Source: Apus apus (lineage: Eukaryota; Chordata; Aves; Apodiformes; Apodidae). From it: a stretch of DNA of 64,000 bases. This document shows positions 40,062-52,605 of the stretch, piece after piece (positions within the stretch are counted from its first letter, which is position 1; each line of letters opens with the position of its first letter). The stretch spans positions 168,236,274 through 168,300,273 of the forward strand of contig NC_067282.1 of NCBI RefSeq assembly GCF_020740795.1. The letters are read 5' to 3'. The position numbers and the translations under genes are program-made. The notes under the pieces were generated by a model that searched no databases, was not told the DNA's origin, and saw only the letters and a program-made list of their open reading frames with translations.

Positions 40062-41285
40062 CTCACAGAAACCCAGAATTGTCAGAGTTGGAAGGGACCT
40101 CTAGAGATCATCTTAGTCCAGCCCTCCCACTAAAGCAGGATTGCCTAGGCCACATTCCACAGGACTGCATCCAGGCAGGTTTTGAATACCTGTTGAACCT
40201 CATTAGGTTCGTCTCTGCCCAGCTCTCCAGCCTGCCTGGGTCATGCTGGATGGCAGCACAGTCGTCTGGAGTGTCAGTCACCCCTCCCAGTATGGTATCA
40301 TCAGCGAACTTGCTGGGGATACACTCTGTCCCCTCGTTCAGGTTGTTGCTGAATATGTTGAAGAAGACTGGACCAAGTACTGATCCCTGGGGAACGCTGC
40401 TGGCTACAGGCCTCTATTTTGACCCTGTTCCATTGATCATGAACCTCTGAGTTCTGTCACACTGCCAGGTCTCAGTCCACCTCACTGTCCCCTCATCTAG
40501 CCCACACTTCCTGAGTTTCCTCATGAGGATGTTGTGGGAGACAGTGTCAAAAGCCTTGCTGAAGTCAAGGTAGATAACATCCACTGTTCTCGTCTCGTTT
40601 AGCCAGCCAGTTATGATGTCACAGAATGCAATCAAATTGGTCAAGCATGATTTCCCTTTGATGAATCCAAGCTGACTTCTCCCAATGACTTTCTTTCCTC
40701 TCATGTTTTGAGATGATATCCAGAACTATTTGTTCCAACATCTTACTGGGACAGAGGTGAGACTAACTGGCCTGTAGTTCCCTGGGTCCTCTTTCTTGCC
40801 CTTTTCGAAGACTACTGTAGTGACACTGGTGCTCCTCCTGTCCTCAGGCACCTCTCCTGTTCTCCAGGACCTCTCAAAGATGATGGAGAGTGGCCTGGCA
40901 ATAACATCTGCCAGCTCTCTCAGAACTCTTGGATGCATCCCAGCAGGGCTCATGGATTTATGGATGTCCAGTTTGGCTAAGTGGCCTCTATCCTGGTCTT
41001 CCTCTACTGAGGAAGCTCTTCCTCTCCCCAAACCTTTCCCCTTGCCTCCAGGGTCTGGGATTCATGAGGGACAGCTTTAGCAGTGAAGACTGAAGCAAAG
41101 AAGGCACTCAGTAAGTCTGACATCTCTGTGCTTTCCACCACTAGGGCACCCACCTCATTCATCAGTGGACCTACGTTTCTCCTAGTCTTCCTTTTTCTGT
41201 TGATGTACTAAAATAAACCCTTCTTGTTGTCCGTGATACCCATAAATTTAATTCCAGGTGGGCCTTAGCTTTGCTTGTTGAATCT
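40062..41285 (-). mobile_element. CR1 LINE with RT remnant and internal deletion
   Basis: The minus-strand 3' end begins CACAGAAACCCAGAATTGTC. RT blocks are visible as KAFDTVSHNI within 40704-40414 and [13 protein letters not shown] within 41031-40726, in different frames. Compared with the 30.6-32.3 kb copy, about 0.6 kb between the 3' UTR (to about 40205) and the RT C-terminal end is missing. It is 5'-truncated near 41285. Confidence 0.9.
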
Positions 41286-42408
41286 TCTTACCTTCTATCT
41301 AGATCTACAAGATGCAAAGCACAAACAGCTGGAATATAAAAGTAAAAATAAATATGATTTAATAGGAAACAGGAATGTAAGGTGGTTAAAGGCAGCATGA
41401 CAAACTGAAGATAATAGCATGTTACAGTACATAGCATGCTAATCACTCTTTTATATTCATTATTTTCCTAGGAATACATTAGAATTTAGTTGGTACAGCA
41501 TAAAATTTCCATATTTTGAAGTCAACTTTCTGTTCTGCTTTGCTTTTATGCTTTTTTTTTTTTTTTAAATCTCTGAGATAGTACTCTCCATTTCTCTTCA
41601 CTGACATTGATCGTCTTTGGGAGGGCTCTGTTTTCGTTATGCTATTCTTATTTCCTTAGTGGTATAAAATTAATCAGAAATGCTGATCTGACCATGGAAT
41701 AATATATTTTTTATCTCCCTCTGTCAGTGTCAGGTGCTTCTGTGACTTCCCCCCTCCAGTGTGGAGAGGTTTGTGAATGAGCCCGAGGGTCACACGTGGC
41801 ACTGCCTCTCACAGAGGAACGGCCGCTGCGGGACCGTATCTTACAAGGTAGATTAGAACACCCCCTCACCAGACTCACAAATTGTTACTGAGACCAATGC
41901 TTAGTTTACGAATCAATCGGTTTATTAAGGGTCAACACAAACTGAGGGGCTGTGATAAATGACTCGGTCCCAAATGGGATTTTAATTCAAATCTACAATT
42001 TGTTAAGCGAACGGAAGCAAGCAAACAGCGCTGGGCACGCCGGGAGTCTTCGCTCCACCAAGACGCACGCCAAACAGTTTCAGTATTTGACTTACATCTT
42101 CTCAACTGATACATATTCATTACTATTTCGAGAAAAGGGTCGGCTTATGTTAATTATTTCCAAGAATCTGCTTTATAACATTCTCACGGTTAACAATAAA
42201 GCCGGTTTATGCTAAAAAAATAACTTTAAGATGTTTGCCCAATGTCTGCTACACAATACAAAAAACACATGCAATGCACGCAGAGGATACACAATACAAG
42301 AGCAACATGCAATGCAAGCAAAAGATAAAAATGTTGTTACACTATACAAAAACAGGCAGCGCAAGCAAAGATAAAAATTTGACTGTGTACAAAAGTATGC
42401 AATACTAT

Positions 42409-42504
42409 ACACAAAGAATTATTCTTCATTCTGTGACTCTAACATTGTTCCATATTACACAAAGAATTATTCTTCACCCTGTGACTCTAACATTGTTCCA
42501 TTTT
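42409..42504 (+). repeat. 48-bp tandem duplication inside the LTR-like segment
   Basis: Two adjacent 48-bp units (42409-42456 and 42457-42504) starting ACACAAAGAATTATTCTTCA, differing at three positions. Confidence 0.95.
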
Positions 42505-42676
42505 AACACGAATCAGGTGAACACATTTCACAGGGGCCAAGGTTCAGAAGAGGTTGTCTAGGTGTATATCAGAAAGGTAATTCAAAGGTACTGTGGTCTT
42601 ATTGAATGCACACGCCGAGGGAAAGGTGTAGAGTCAATGGAGTGAAAGGGTAAGGAGCTGAGCCCGGCTTGGAAGT

Positions 42677-42703
42677 TTGTGTGTTTGTGTGTGTGTGTGT
42701 GTG
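42677..42703 (+). repeat. (TG)n microsatellite
   Basis: A run of TG dinucleotides with one TTT interruption, inside the LTR-like segment. Confidence 0.9.
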
Positions 42704-44557
42704 GCTCGGGCAGGCAGCAATCCCTCGGGATCGGGCAGGCCTCAGCAAGCAGGCTTGAACCCCCATGGAGGCGGCCGGATCCCTGCGGAGCGGGCACAGG
42801 TGGACCCCCCCACACACCTTTCCTCTCTGCCGGGCAGCGGCCTTGGCGTTGCAGGCAGTTTCGGGGGCTGCAGCAAGGGTCTGGCAGACAAAGAGCCCCC
42901 CAGGCCTGCAGAGCTTGCTTTCTTTTATAGATAGGAATCACTACTTGAGAAAGCACCACTGTTCGAATTAGGCAGTCAGCATTGGCCAGGTATGTACTCT
43001 GTCAGAGGCATCTTTTAGCCTGTTGTCCATTTTTCTGCCGGTTATCATAACCCCTGTGCTCACTTCTTGTTGTGGACTTACCTGGTAGAGCAAGGGGCCT
43101 GTTCCAGTCCGTCCTTGGCTAAACCAGCAAAAAGACACCACTCCTGCTTTGCTGGCTTGAAAGGCATTTTGTTTAGTCTTATGTGGGGGGAGAGAAGATG
43201 GCCCGTTCCCCACACCCTCCATAATCCATTTTACAGGATAAGAAATACTGTTTATAGTAAACATGAAAGATAAAGGGAGCTGGCTATTGGTTTTTAAAAG
43301 CTAAACTGATAAAGTTATTAAAATTATCTTTGGAGACAAGTATTCTTTGCCCTGTAGTTGACAATGAAGGAAAAATAACCCCTTTTGATGACCTTTGATT
43401 TTTACTACTTTATTTTTTTTTTGTTACTACACAAGAAAACAATGTACTTGGACATGAACTTTTTTGCTTTATTTTCTTTGTAACACTCCACAGGAGTTTA
43501 TATTCCTGCTTTTTATCAGATGCCTTTATATTTTGTGTGCTTGATAGAATGCATTATGAATAATATGGCTTGAAAAATAATAGTCTAAACATTTTTTATT
43601 CTTAATAGTTAGACCTGTCTTGTCAGCAACCAAAAACTGAAGACAAAATACTGATAAATTAAATTAAAAGTTTATAAACGTTGTTGACATTGTACTAAGT
43701 ACAGCTACTCACAAGGGCCTTGAAAAATATTCACACTTGTAGAAAAGACAAAATAGTAAGACTAAAATTTTATGCTGATAGTGTAATGAGATGGTCTACA
43801 GAAAACAGAAATATAAGCATAATACTGCAGGTAAACAACCATCTTAAGTAGAGCACCCAAAATTAGTAGTCACCTGTGAAAATACTGACCAAAGTACAAA
43901 CATTTTCATACCACAAGGGTTGCTATACAGATAAATTCATTAACATTTTTGAGGCAGCACGAAATGTCAGTAATTAACACTATAGGAAAACCATTCACAG
44001 CAGGATTTGGATTCTGGACTATGAAGCAAAAAGTTATTAAGTGTAAAGTAAATATCCAAATGCCTCTCCAAAAAGAACAGGTCACAGAACAGTGCTTTAA
44101 ATATTCAATTTATTACATATGTGTGGAGAGGCTTTAGCTTTATGTCGGTTCAGTTTATCCAAGGACAATGATACCAATTAAATTTGTTCATAATACCCTA
44201 AAATGTTTTGACCTTTTCAGAGTATCCAGAGTATTGCTTTGCCTTTGAAAATTGATTTGGCATTTCACTGGGCATTCCAAAATTATTTTTAAAGTACTTA
44301 TCAATTTGATTGCAAGTTAGGCATTTTGTACACTTTGCATGCTGTACAAAACTGAACTTATACCAGATAGAACTGTGATCTTCCTTCCTCATCTGTAACT
44401 TCAGAACAAGGACCACACTTTTCATAAAGCTTGTGAACATATTTGAGTACTACTGGAAACAACTGTGAGAAGGTGTGGTATAAAGAAATGCTTCAAGAAT
44501 CTGTATCAATTTAGTATCCCAGTGTAGCAAACCTCTGCTAGCATCTGACTCTGACTG

Positions 44558-44797
44558 AGAGAGGGTAGATTTAGGTTAGATATTAGGCAGAAATTTTTCA
44601 CTATAAGGGTGGTGAGGAACTGGAATGGGTTGCCCAGGGAGGTTGTGGATGCCCCATCCCTGGAGGTTTTTAAGGCCACGTTGGATGAAGTTTTGTGCAA
44701 CCTGGTCTAGTGGTAGGGTTCCCTGCTCATGGCAGGGGGCTTGGAACTTGATGAACTTTAAGGTCCCTTCCAACCTTAATGATTCTATGATTCTAAA
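44558..44797 (+). mobile_element. CR1 LINE 3' end fragment
   Basis: Plus-strand CR1 3' text: TTAGGTTAGATATTAGGCAG, GGTTGCCCAGGGAGGTTGTG, GGTCCCTTCCAACC and the terminal double ATTCTATGATTCTA. 5'-truncated. Confidence 0.93.
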
Positions 44798-45362
44798 TAG
44801 GAAAGGAACAATATATAGAAAGTAGTGGGTGTTCAGGCTTCTGATACCTCCAGCGTATTTGATCTTGGGGGTTTATTCTGGATGAGATGGAATTTGGCCC
44901 ACTGCTGCACATCTCCATTACACTTGTAGTTTGAAACTATCTGAAAGGAACACAACCTTTTGATGGTTCCCTCTGGAAACAGCAACCTTTTCGTTCTTAT
45001 AATTCACACCAATGGCATTAACATACCAGTGCCCATATTATTATCACTAATAGCACCTGCAGTAGCAATACTAGGAAGACACCATGAACAAAGTGGCCTC
45101 CTGTCTTCTGGCATGTCTTTTTCCCTGAGGAATTAGTGGAAGAATGTACTTCTGAAGAACTTGCTGCTCCCATGCTTGACTGGAAGCTCATGGGGATGGG
45201 AAATTACTTCAGGTTGTGGAACTACATGATCATAACATGTGGCATAATCATCAATGGGTGTACAATTTTCAAACACAGAGGAACACCTTTTGAAGGTGTC
45301 CCTGAGCTGGTTTCATTCCTTTAGTGTTCTTGCACAATATTTTGCAATCCCTACTTGTGTTC

Positions 45363-45589
45363 AAAAGAGTGCCCACTGCCTTGTGGAGTCTTGCACCTCC
45401 CAGCTCCTATTAATCAGTGGCTAACCACCTTTGCGTAGACAAGTCCAATGTGGGCAAAACCATGATCGAAGTCTTCAAGGCCATCCATGAAAAACTTGAT
45501 TGAATAATGGTTCTGAGCTCCATCACTGGGTGGAACTGTCCTTTGGTCCTTCTGAGTTCCTCAGTAGTGGGAGAGTGTTTAGGAGATCC
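45363..45589 (+). pseudogene. Harbinger-like (HARBI1-type) transposase remnant
   Basis: In the frame starting at 45363, translation gives KRVPTALWSLA, then SSY, a stop at 45411-45413, SVANHLCVDKSNVGK and EVFKAIHEKL. This resembles the conserved block of PIF/Harbinger-type transposases, whose general form is K-R-V-A-x-x-L-W-x-L-A ... Y-x-S-V-x-x-x-F-x-V-x-K-S-x-V-G. A second block, FLSSGRVFRRS (about 45557-45589, different frame), resembles the later D-A-R-x-F-x-x-S-G-x-F-R-R segment. Between the blocks some 70 residues, including the region with a catalytic Asp, appear deleted. The copy is dead: it has a stop, a frame change and a deletion. The family call rests on motif memory, not alignment; no terminal inverted repeats were found. 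Confidence 0.5.
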
Positions 45590-47342
45590 ACATTACCATC
45601 TAGTACCCAGCCCAGCACACACCCCCCTGCAGTGTTCAGTTCTTTGATAAGTTATTTGAGAAGACCAACTGCTTTAAATTTAAGAAATTGTTGCTCACTG
45701 ATCCTATAATATTTGGTAGCAGTCCTGAGGTTAGGAACCTCCTGGCACAGATGCTGAGTTATCGTGTTGTCTTGATGATACCTTTGTCACTTTCAGATGA
45801 ACAAGTAATACTAGTGGTTTTCTGAGAGGTGGAAGGCATTTTACATAGCAGGAAAGTTAAACAGAATGAACTAGACTGTAAAGCTAAGGTAATAAAAAAA
45901 CCCAAAGGGTTCAGCAATAGGGAAGAGTAAAAAGAAGGCAGGTAAAGATATGAAAGGACTATGCACAAGGAATGTGGATGACTGAGGAAGGATCAGTAAT
46001 GTTGAAACAGCTGAGATTTGGCAACTGGCACAAATGGCCCCATGGCATTTGGCTGTCTAGAGAATCAGAGCGATCCAGGGTGTTTGAGAGCTCTGCCCTG
46101 CTTGAGAGCCTCCTGTTGGCATTTGTTAGGTACCTGCTGCGGGACTTTGTGATGACATGGTCCTCATGTGGGTTCAGACCCTCCAGGCCTTTGAGTGTAT
46201 CTGGAAGGAAAATGGGAGGTTAGGCTCCTCCAGGAGGAAACTAGCTCACATACACCGAAAGCTGCTTGGAGAAATGAATACCAGCATATGGTGGATGAGA
46301 ACAACTGCGGGACTGGCGTCCAAGCTGCAGTGTTGTTCTATGTCCCCTAGATAGGCAGAGCAGAATCTCTGCTGACAGACTAGAAGCTATGCAAGGGAAC
46401 CAGACTGGCTGGATTTTAGATTTAGATAACTTTTAAATGATTCAGAATCATTAAGTTACATTTTTAGCCAGTGAAAACACTTACTCTTCCATGTCTGCCT
46501 CAACCCAACATGGGTGTAACTTGTCATACGTAATGATGCAAATGAGTAGTTTGACCTGTTTAGGCAGACTGTGTGGAAGTGATGGGACTAGGCATATGGA
46601 TATATACATATTTTCTGCATAGATCAAAGCGTTAGATATAAGATTTTCAGCAAAATAAATGTGTCATATTTACCTCTACAGTATTTAGCAGAATTGGAGA
46701 ACAATGGTAAATACTGCTCAAGAGTTAAGATTACTAAGTTTTTACTGTGTTTAAAATAATTTGTAAGAGATATAGGGTACACCAAAGCTAAATATAAATA
46801 TGGAAGAAAGTATTAATAAAAAAATTGTCCTCCAGGTTATTAGTGACTAAACCCAGACTCTTATAGGTTTTTCAAGCTCCCATTGATTTTAGTTGGAAAT
46901 GGGGGCACAAATATTTGTGAAGACATAAACTTTAGCCCTTTAAAAGGAAAATACTTGGAAATGCAGTCCAGAGGAAGGACAGATGGTAGCTATGAAATGG
47001 CTGAGTTGAGCCTCGATATAAAGAAGATTTGTGGCTTTTGATTAAGAAAAATATTAAGGCAAAGAAAAGAGGATTGCAAAGAAAAGAGAACTGCAAAGAA
47101 AAGACGTGTTTTTCCAGTGGCACACAGAATGCCTGGGAAGCACCAATGGAGATATACTGGAACATGGGAAGAACCCTCAGGCAAAAGAAGTAGATAAAAC
47201 TTTGCTGAATTATGCCAGCAAGAATAAACACATTGACAGGAAGGCAGAAGTGACAATACAACAAGTGGATGCACAAGTGCAAAGTAGATGTTCCAGCACA
47301 CCTCTACAGCAATTTTCAGACTTAAATGTGAATAGAGGAAAC

Positions 47343-47436
47343 CCCCCCTTTTTTTGTTGTTTGGTTGTGGGTTTTTTTTTTGGTTTTTTTTTTTTTTTTG
47401 TTGTTTCATTGTTTTGGTTTTGTTTGTTTTGTTTAT
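47343..47436 (+). repeat. T/G-rich low-complexity tract
   Basis: C7 followed by runs of T with scattered G, then TTTTG/TTTG units. Long nominal open frames here on both strands are low-complexity artefacts. Confidence 0.9.
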
Positions 47437-50400
47437 TCAAATAAACTGAGCTTGGAAAGAGATTTTTGGCTGCAGATGGGACAGTTTCATCAAAAAAATT
47501 ACATATAGTGCATTCACCTCCAAATGATTTAATGGCCTGGAAATCACTGGAAAGGCAGAAGGCAATGTACTGGTCTTTACTCATCTTTACAAAATTAACC
47601 AGAACAAAGATTGAAGGTGGGTTTACTATTTTCAGCTGACTATTCCAACCATCAGCCTTGCTACTACCTCTTGTAAGGGATGTTTTGTGTTATAAGAATT
47701 TTGTCTGTGTTCTGTTATGACTTTAGGCCCTTTGCAACAAAAAATTTGTTTAAATCAAGTATGTTTTGATTTTAGTATAACAGCACTTCCCAAAAAGAAA
47801 AAAAATAATTGTAAAATTCCTAGATATATTTACTCCTGATAGAGGAACCACACCAAGAGGCTATCAGGCCCAACTGTTTGTTGATTTTGATTCACTGTAG
47901 AAGCACACAAAGTAGATCAGTCTACAACCCATTGATGAAGAGCAACAAGGAAATACATGACTCACATTTCAGAAATAATCTCCTGAATATGATGGTAGTT
48001 TATGCTTTCCAAGTACCAAAATTCAGTATCTATGTGAATAGGTTTTAACTAAAGACTTTTCAAGCAGCTGCTTTTCATGTCTTCAACTGCATCTGAAATA
48101 AACCAGCACTGAACTACACAATGACTGTTTGCAGAGGTAACTGCCAGTGTTATTAACTGGTGGCAGTGTTTAACCTGCCAGATCTCCAGTCAGGGCATGA
48201 CTTTCTATCTCCTACTCTCCTTTTTCCAAGAATTGTTTCAGTTGCTTTAAGCTATAGTGACTCCAGTTCTCTGCCTTTCCCATGTAAGGAGGGCAGGATG
48301 CTTTTGTAACAAATGATCCTTCAATGCTTACCTCAATAACTACCAGTCAGGAAAGTTCATGCTGGACTTATCCAGTTAAGGGGTGTACCCAGATTCAAAC
48401 CTATAGCACTATGGGACCTTCCACACATTTCATACATAGTAGAAGCCTGGTTTTGATTTGGTCTTAGGACACAAAAGACCCTTCACATTAGTAATAGCTT
48501 GTTAAAAACTACTGCAGACAGCTGTGGTGTCTGGTGTGTTTTTAAAGAGTGTTATTTTCCTTACCTTTACTGCAGCTTTATTATGAAGACAGAAAGTTTA
48601 TAATATACATCAAAACCCATAATTCTTAGATTTACAGTAGATTGTAAATATGTACTTGCAAGGTTGTATCTGAAAAAATACAGAGATGTGCAGTTTTCTG
48701 TTAAACCAGATAAATATTATTTCCTTAGAGAGATATACATTAGAGGAAAACATTTGTTAAGCACATTACAAATTTAGTAACATTTTGCATAGATGAAAGC
48801 AGCAAATTCTTTATGAGCAACAAGCTGGATTTCAGGACATTTGCTTTTTAATAAAGAACAATTTTTGTATCATTATGTACTTTGCTTCTGTAAAAACAAT
48901 ACTTTTGGCAATACGGAATTTTAGTCCTGGTTCACCTGGGGCAAACACCTGCACATCTAAATTTAAACACAGCTAAGGAGCTGAAGACTTTCTTACCCTA
49001 GAACCAGAATAATTATTATGTTATTATGTTAGAAATGTGAAGACATCCTAGAAAACAAAACCTATAGAGTAAGGAAGGAAAGTTTTTCCTAAAAGAGGTG
49101 GCTGTAACAATGTGTGCTTAAAAGTTACATAGAAATATCCCTTAACTTTCAAGTCTTTTGTTCAGTCCAGATTCAGTAGAACCAGTGCAGAAAAAGTATT
49201 TCAAAAGCAAGAAAAGCTCAAGTCTTATGACAAAGAACTGCAGATTCCCAACATTTTCAGCAACTGATGTTTCTCATCAGAAGGAATATTTAACTGCCTA
49301 TTCTGCTGCTTTTCTGTGGTAATTCATATTCTTTTAGTGACAAATAATAAAGTGATGCCAAAGCAAATAATCATGTCATGAACCAGGTGAAAAATGAAAA
49401 ATTAAGAAATCAAGTCACTAACAATTAGGGTGGAGCCAAAGATTTATTTTCTTGTTCTCCTGACTTCAGAGATCCACCCAGTGTCATAAATTGGTACTGA
49501 AGTTGCAGGGCACCCTGTCATTGTACACAACACTCTAAGGTACCACTGTCTTCATCTCAGAAAATACCGTGTTTTTCACTAACTGTGTGTGGGGGGAAAG
49601 TATTCATAATGTGTGAAAGGAGGCTGTATTTATTCCCTAGCACAGTCATAAAAAACCTCAAAACAACAACAGCCCAAAACTTGGTGCTCTGCTTTTCCAC
49701 ATAAATCTGAGATACTTCAGTTTTGGGAAATCTAGGATATCACTGTAACAACAGTAGTTTATCTCACAGCTGTCAAGTCCTGCTACATTTGATATTTTTT
49801 CTTGATGACGTAGACCCTGGGCAATAGGAATGCAGAAAGAAAATGACTTGGATTCAAACAAAATCTTCACAGGAGATATCTGAAGACATAAATAAAAAGT
49901 GAATATTTTTAACGTCTATGATTATTGTAGTAGAATGGATCATGATTTTTTTATATATTCTGCATTCTTCTGTCTTGAGACTTCACACAGCCTGCATTTA
50001 TGTTAATTATTTTAGCTTCCCACCTGTCTGTTCAACTATCTGGAATTTATTTTGTATGCACTGAGAGTTGTGTCACACCTCTTTACGTATAATTTTCATT
50101 CTCCAGGACTGCAATCCCAGCACTTTTCACAGCTACCAACTGAGAAGTAACATGCACACTCTTTTTTATAAATATAACTTTTATAAGGTATTCATTTCTG
50201 AAAACCTGGCTCTCTTGTTGATGTGTTGAACAGTATAACTGCTCAGGCAACCTGGTGGCCCAGGTCCAATGGGATGTTTTTTTCTGCTGGTATGAAAAGG
50301 CATCCAGTGGAAAAAAGCCAAACAAAGCCCAAACAAAAGAAATCACAGGAAGTCACAGATGCTGGGTTTTTTTCTTGATATCCTCCCTCTCCCCCACCCC

Positions 50401-51829
50401 CATACTCTGGTCCTGGGTCATGCCCTAACTATTTCTGTTCCCTATCCTGTTACAGCCCTCCTTTTAAAACAGAAAACCCAGCATATTTCCAGCTCACACA
50501 AATACGTTTTCCAACTAAGTTATTCCTGTCATCACTCAACATTTCTGTTGTTGTTCTATCCTTAACCCTGCTGCAGAATTACATTCTGTCAATGGTGACT
50601 GCCACAACCATCACAGAACAACTCTTGGCACCCTCCATGATCTCAGAGATGTTCCCCTACAGAAGCCAGACAAAATCCTTCCAGTAGATGTGTCCTGTCC
50701 CCATGGCTTGACAGGCCTCCCAGCTGCAGGGTGTGCTGTCTGTACTTCCACCAGTGGTCTAGAAGCTTATTCATTGCCAACCACCTCTTCAGCACAAATT
50801 GCAGAATTTGTTGTACTGACTAGCATCTCTGTACTTGCACAAGAGCACTCAGTGACCCTGAGTAATCAGTGTTTCACTGATTCCTGATATGCTCTTGGGG
50901 CCATGCACAACTGTAGGCAACTGGGAAAACAACTCAGCTTTTTAACATCATCTGGAACTCCAAAAGAGCTGCTATGTTGAAGTTCTTCTGCAACCACTAT
51001 TATTACCTGCTCTTTTAGCAATAGTAAAATGCTAAACTCATTTTTTCCTTATGATAATATCACATGAAAAAATGCCTTAACTGATCAGTCAGCAAGGACG
51101 GTGGGCCTTTCTGGTCAGTAGGCTCTCGGACATGCTCTCATCAGCCTTTCCACAGTGTAGTCATGGCCTACTGCTCTTTCAGAGCTCTCTGTTTTACAGG
51201 AACCAGCCTCAAGAGACACAAACTCTGTCTGGCTGTGCCAGGGCTGGCACTTACACCTTGATTCCTTGTGGCTCTCCCTGGATGGCCACCTTGTTGGATG
51301 GCCGCCAGATGCTTTACTATTGGCCCTAATATCCACCAAGAGCAGCATGAAGAAAAGCCATGCACTGCCCCGATATTAAGGTGTAATGGGTAAACCCATA
51401 CCGGTACTGCACACCCCACTTAAGCTACCTCATTGATCCAAGCTACAGATGACTGACAATGTTATGCTGAATTATTGCAAGGCTTTAAAGAAATGTGTGA
51501 GCACTATTCACTCACATGTAGAAGAAGCCCTTCCAGAACTGTAGCAGGACGTTCTACCTCAGTGGGCCTGCCTCAGTTTCCCTTGGTGATTCAAATTCTC
51601 TCTATCTCCCAGTTTCACTGCCCCTTGCCTGATGTGGAAGATTCCCATGGGAAAGGGAAGGGCACAGTAAACTCTGAACTGGTAACAATCTTGAAAGTAC
51701 CAGTAGAGGGCCAAGTTGATGTCTGTGGTGCTAGCTGCTGCTCTCCTGTGTTTAGAAACACAGCCCAGCTTGGCTTCAGCAAGGCCAAACAGAAACCAAA
51801 CAAGAATGGATAGATAAACAATAGAATTT

Positions 51830-52605
51830 GCTTAATGAGGGAAAAGGCTTTCTTGTTTCCCCCCCCCCCTCTGTTTTCCTTTTGTTCTCCAATGGAGGAT
51901 TTTGGAGGTATGGCTGAGTAGTTACATGAACGGCAGCCAATAATTTTATTCTATAAAAGCTTAGTCCCATCTTTGATCAGAGAGATTCCTGTACATACCT
52001 GTACACACCTAAGTGTGCTGGACCTTCTCCCCTCCAATGGGGATGCCTGCTCGAGTGGTTACCCCTCAAGAGGTTGAGAGAATGGGACACCCGACTGTAG
52101 CCAAATAGAGTAAGAAATATCAAATTCCTATCCATGAATTCTTACTGATATCTTCATTGGCCAGCTTTAAATCTTAAGAAAAGCTTTAAACTTTAGGATC
52201 CTTTTAAAAGTTTGCAATCATTGTGTTATCACATGGCCTGGGTATTATTTTAATCATTGTTTTAGATCCACGATAAGGTCTATTAATAAGTAAGTTGCTA
52301 GCATTCAAACAATTAACTTTGTGTACTAGTTATTGACTAGCCAGCTATTATTTATGCATTTTATTGTTAAGGTACCTTCTTGTTTTATTACCATAACACC
52401 TTGCTTTGCCACCCCAATATCCTAACACTCATATAATCAAATTTAGGCCTTTTTATTTTAATTTTTAAGACCCTTTTACTATTTACAATAAATCTTGTTT
52501 TATACATATACATCTCATCTGCTATCTTGCCCTGTTCAGGACAAGAACCTGCCTCTGAATGATTCTTGGGAATCTGGAGACTTGGGTCTACACCAAAGTG
52601 ACACA
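51830..52605 (+). mobile_element. Probable endogenous-retrovirus LTR (5' end unresolved)
   Basis: The plus strand shows promoter and terminator signals in LTR order: CCAAT at 51937-51941, TATAAAAG at 51952-51959, and AATAAA at 52487-52492 preceded by a T-rich stretch. A U5-like tail then ends at GTGACACA (about 52605). No primer-binding site or retroviral gene follows, so it looks like a solo LTR. The left boundary was not located, and no target-site duplication was found. Confidence 0.5.

Larger units (their letters stand above)
41728..42974 (-). mobile_element. Probable endogenous-retrovirus solo LTR
   Basis: On the minus strand the right-hand side has a TATA box (TATAAAAG, 42922-42929), followed by GC-rich transcript-like DNA. 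An AATAAA lies at 41921-41926, and a U5-like stretch ends ...CACCTGACA at 41728. GTCAG occurs immediately outside both proposed ends (41723-41727 and 42975-42979), a possible 5-bp target-site duplication. The U3 would then be only about 50 bp, which is unusual, so the true 5' end may be further right, up to about 43235 or 43263. No internal retroviral genes are recognisable. Confidence 0.55.

Noticed and set aside
45136-45324. The 62-codon frame just upstream of the Harbinger-like block, considered as its N-terminus
   Set aside because: No residue pattern could be tied to transposase N-terminal regions, so it was left out of the pseudogene call.
46932-47584. Overlapping frames around the T/G-rich tract rich in Lys/Asn or Phe
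   Set aside because: They are low-complexity translation of A/T runs with no splice or homology support.
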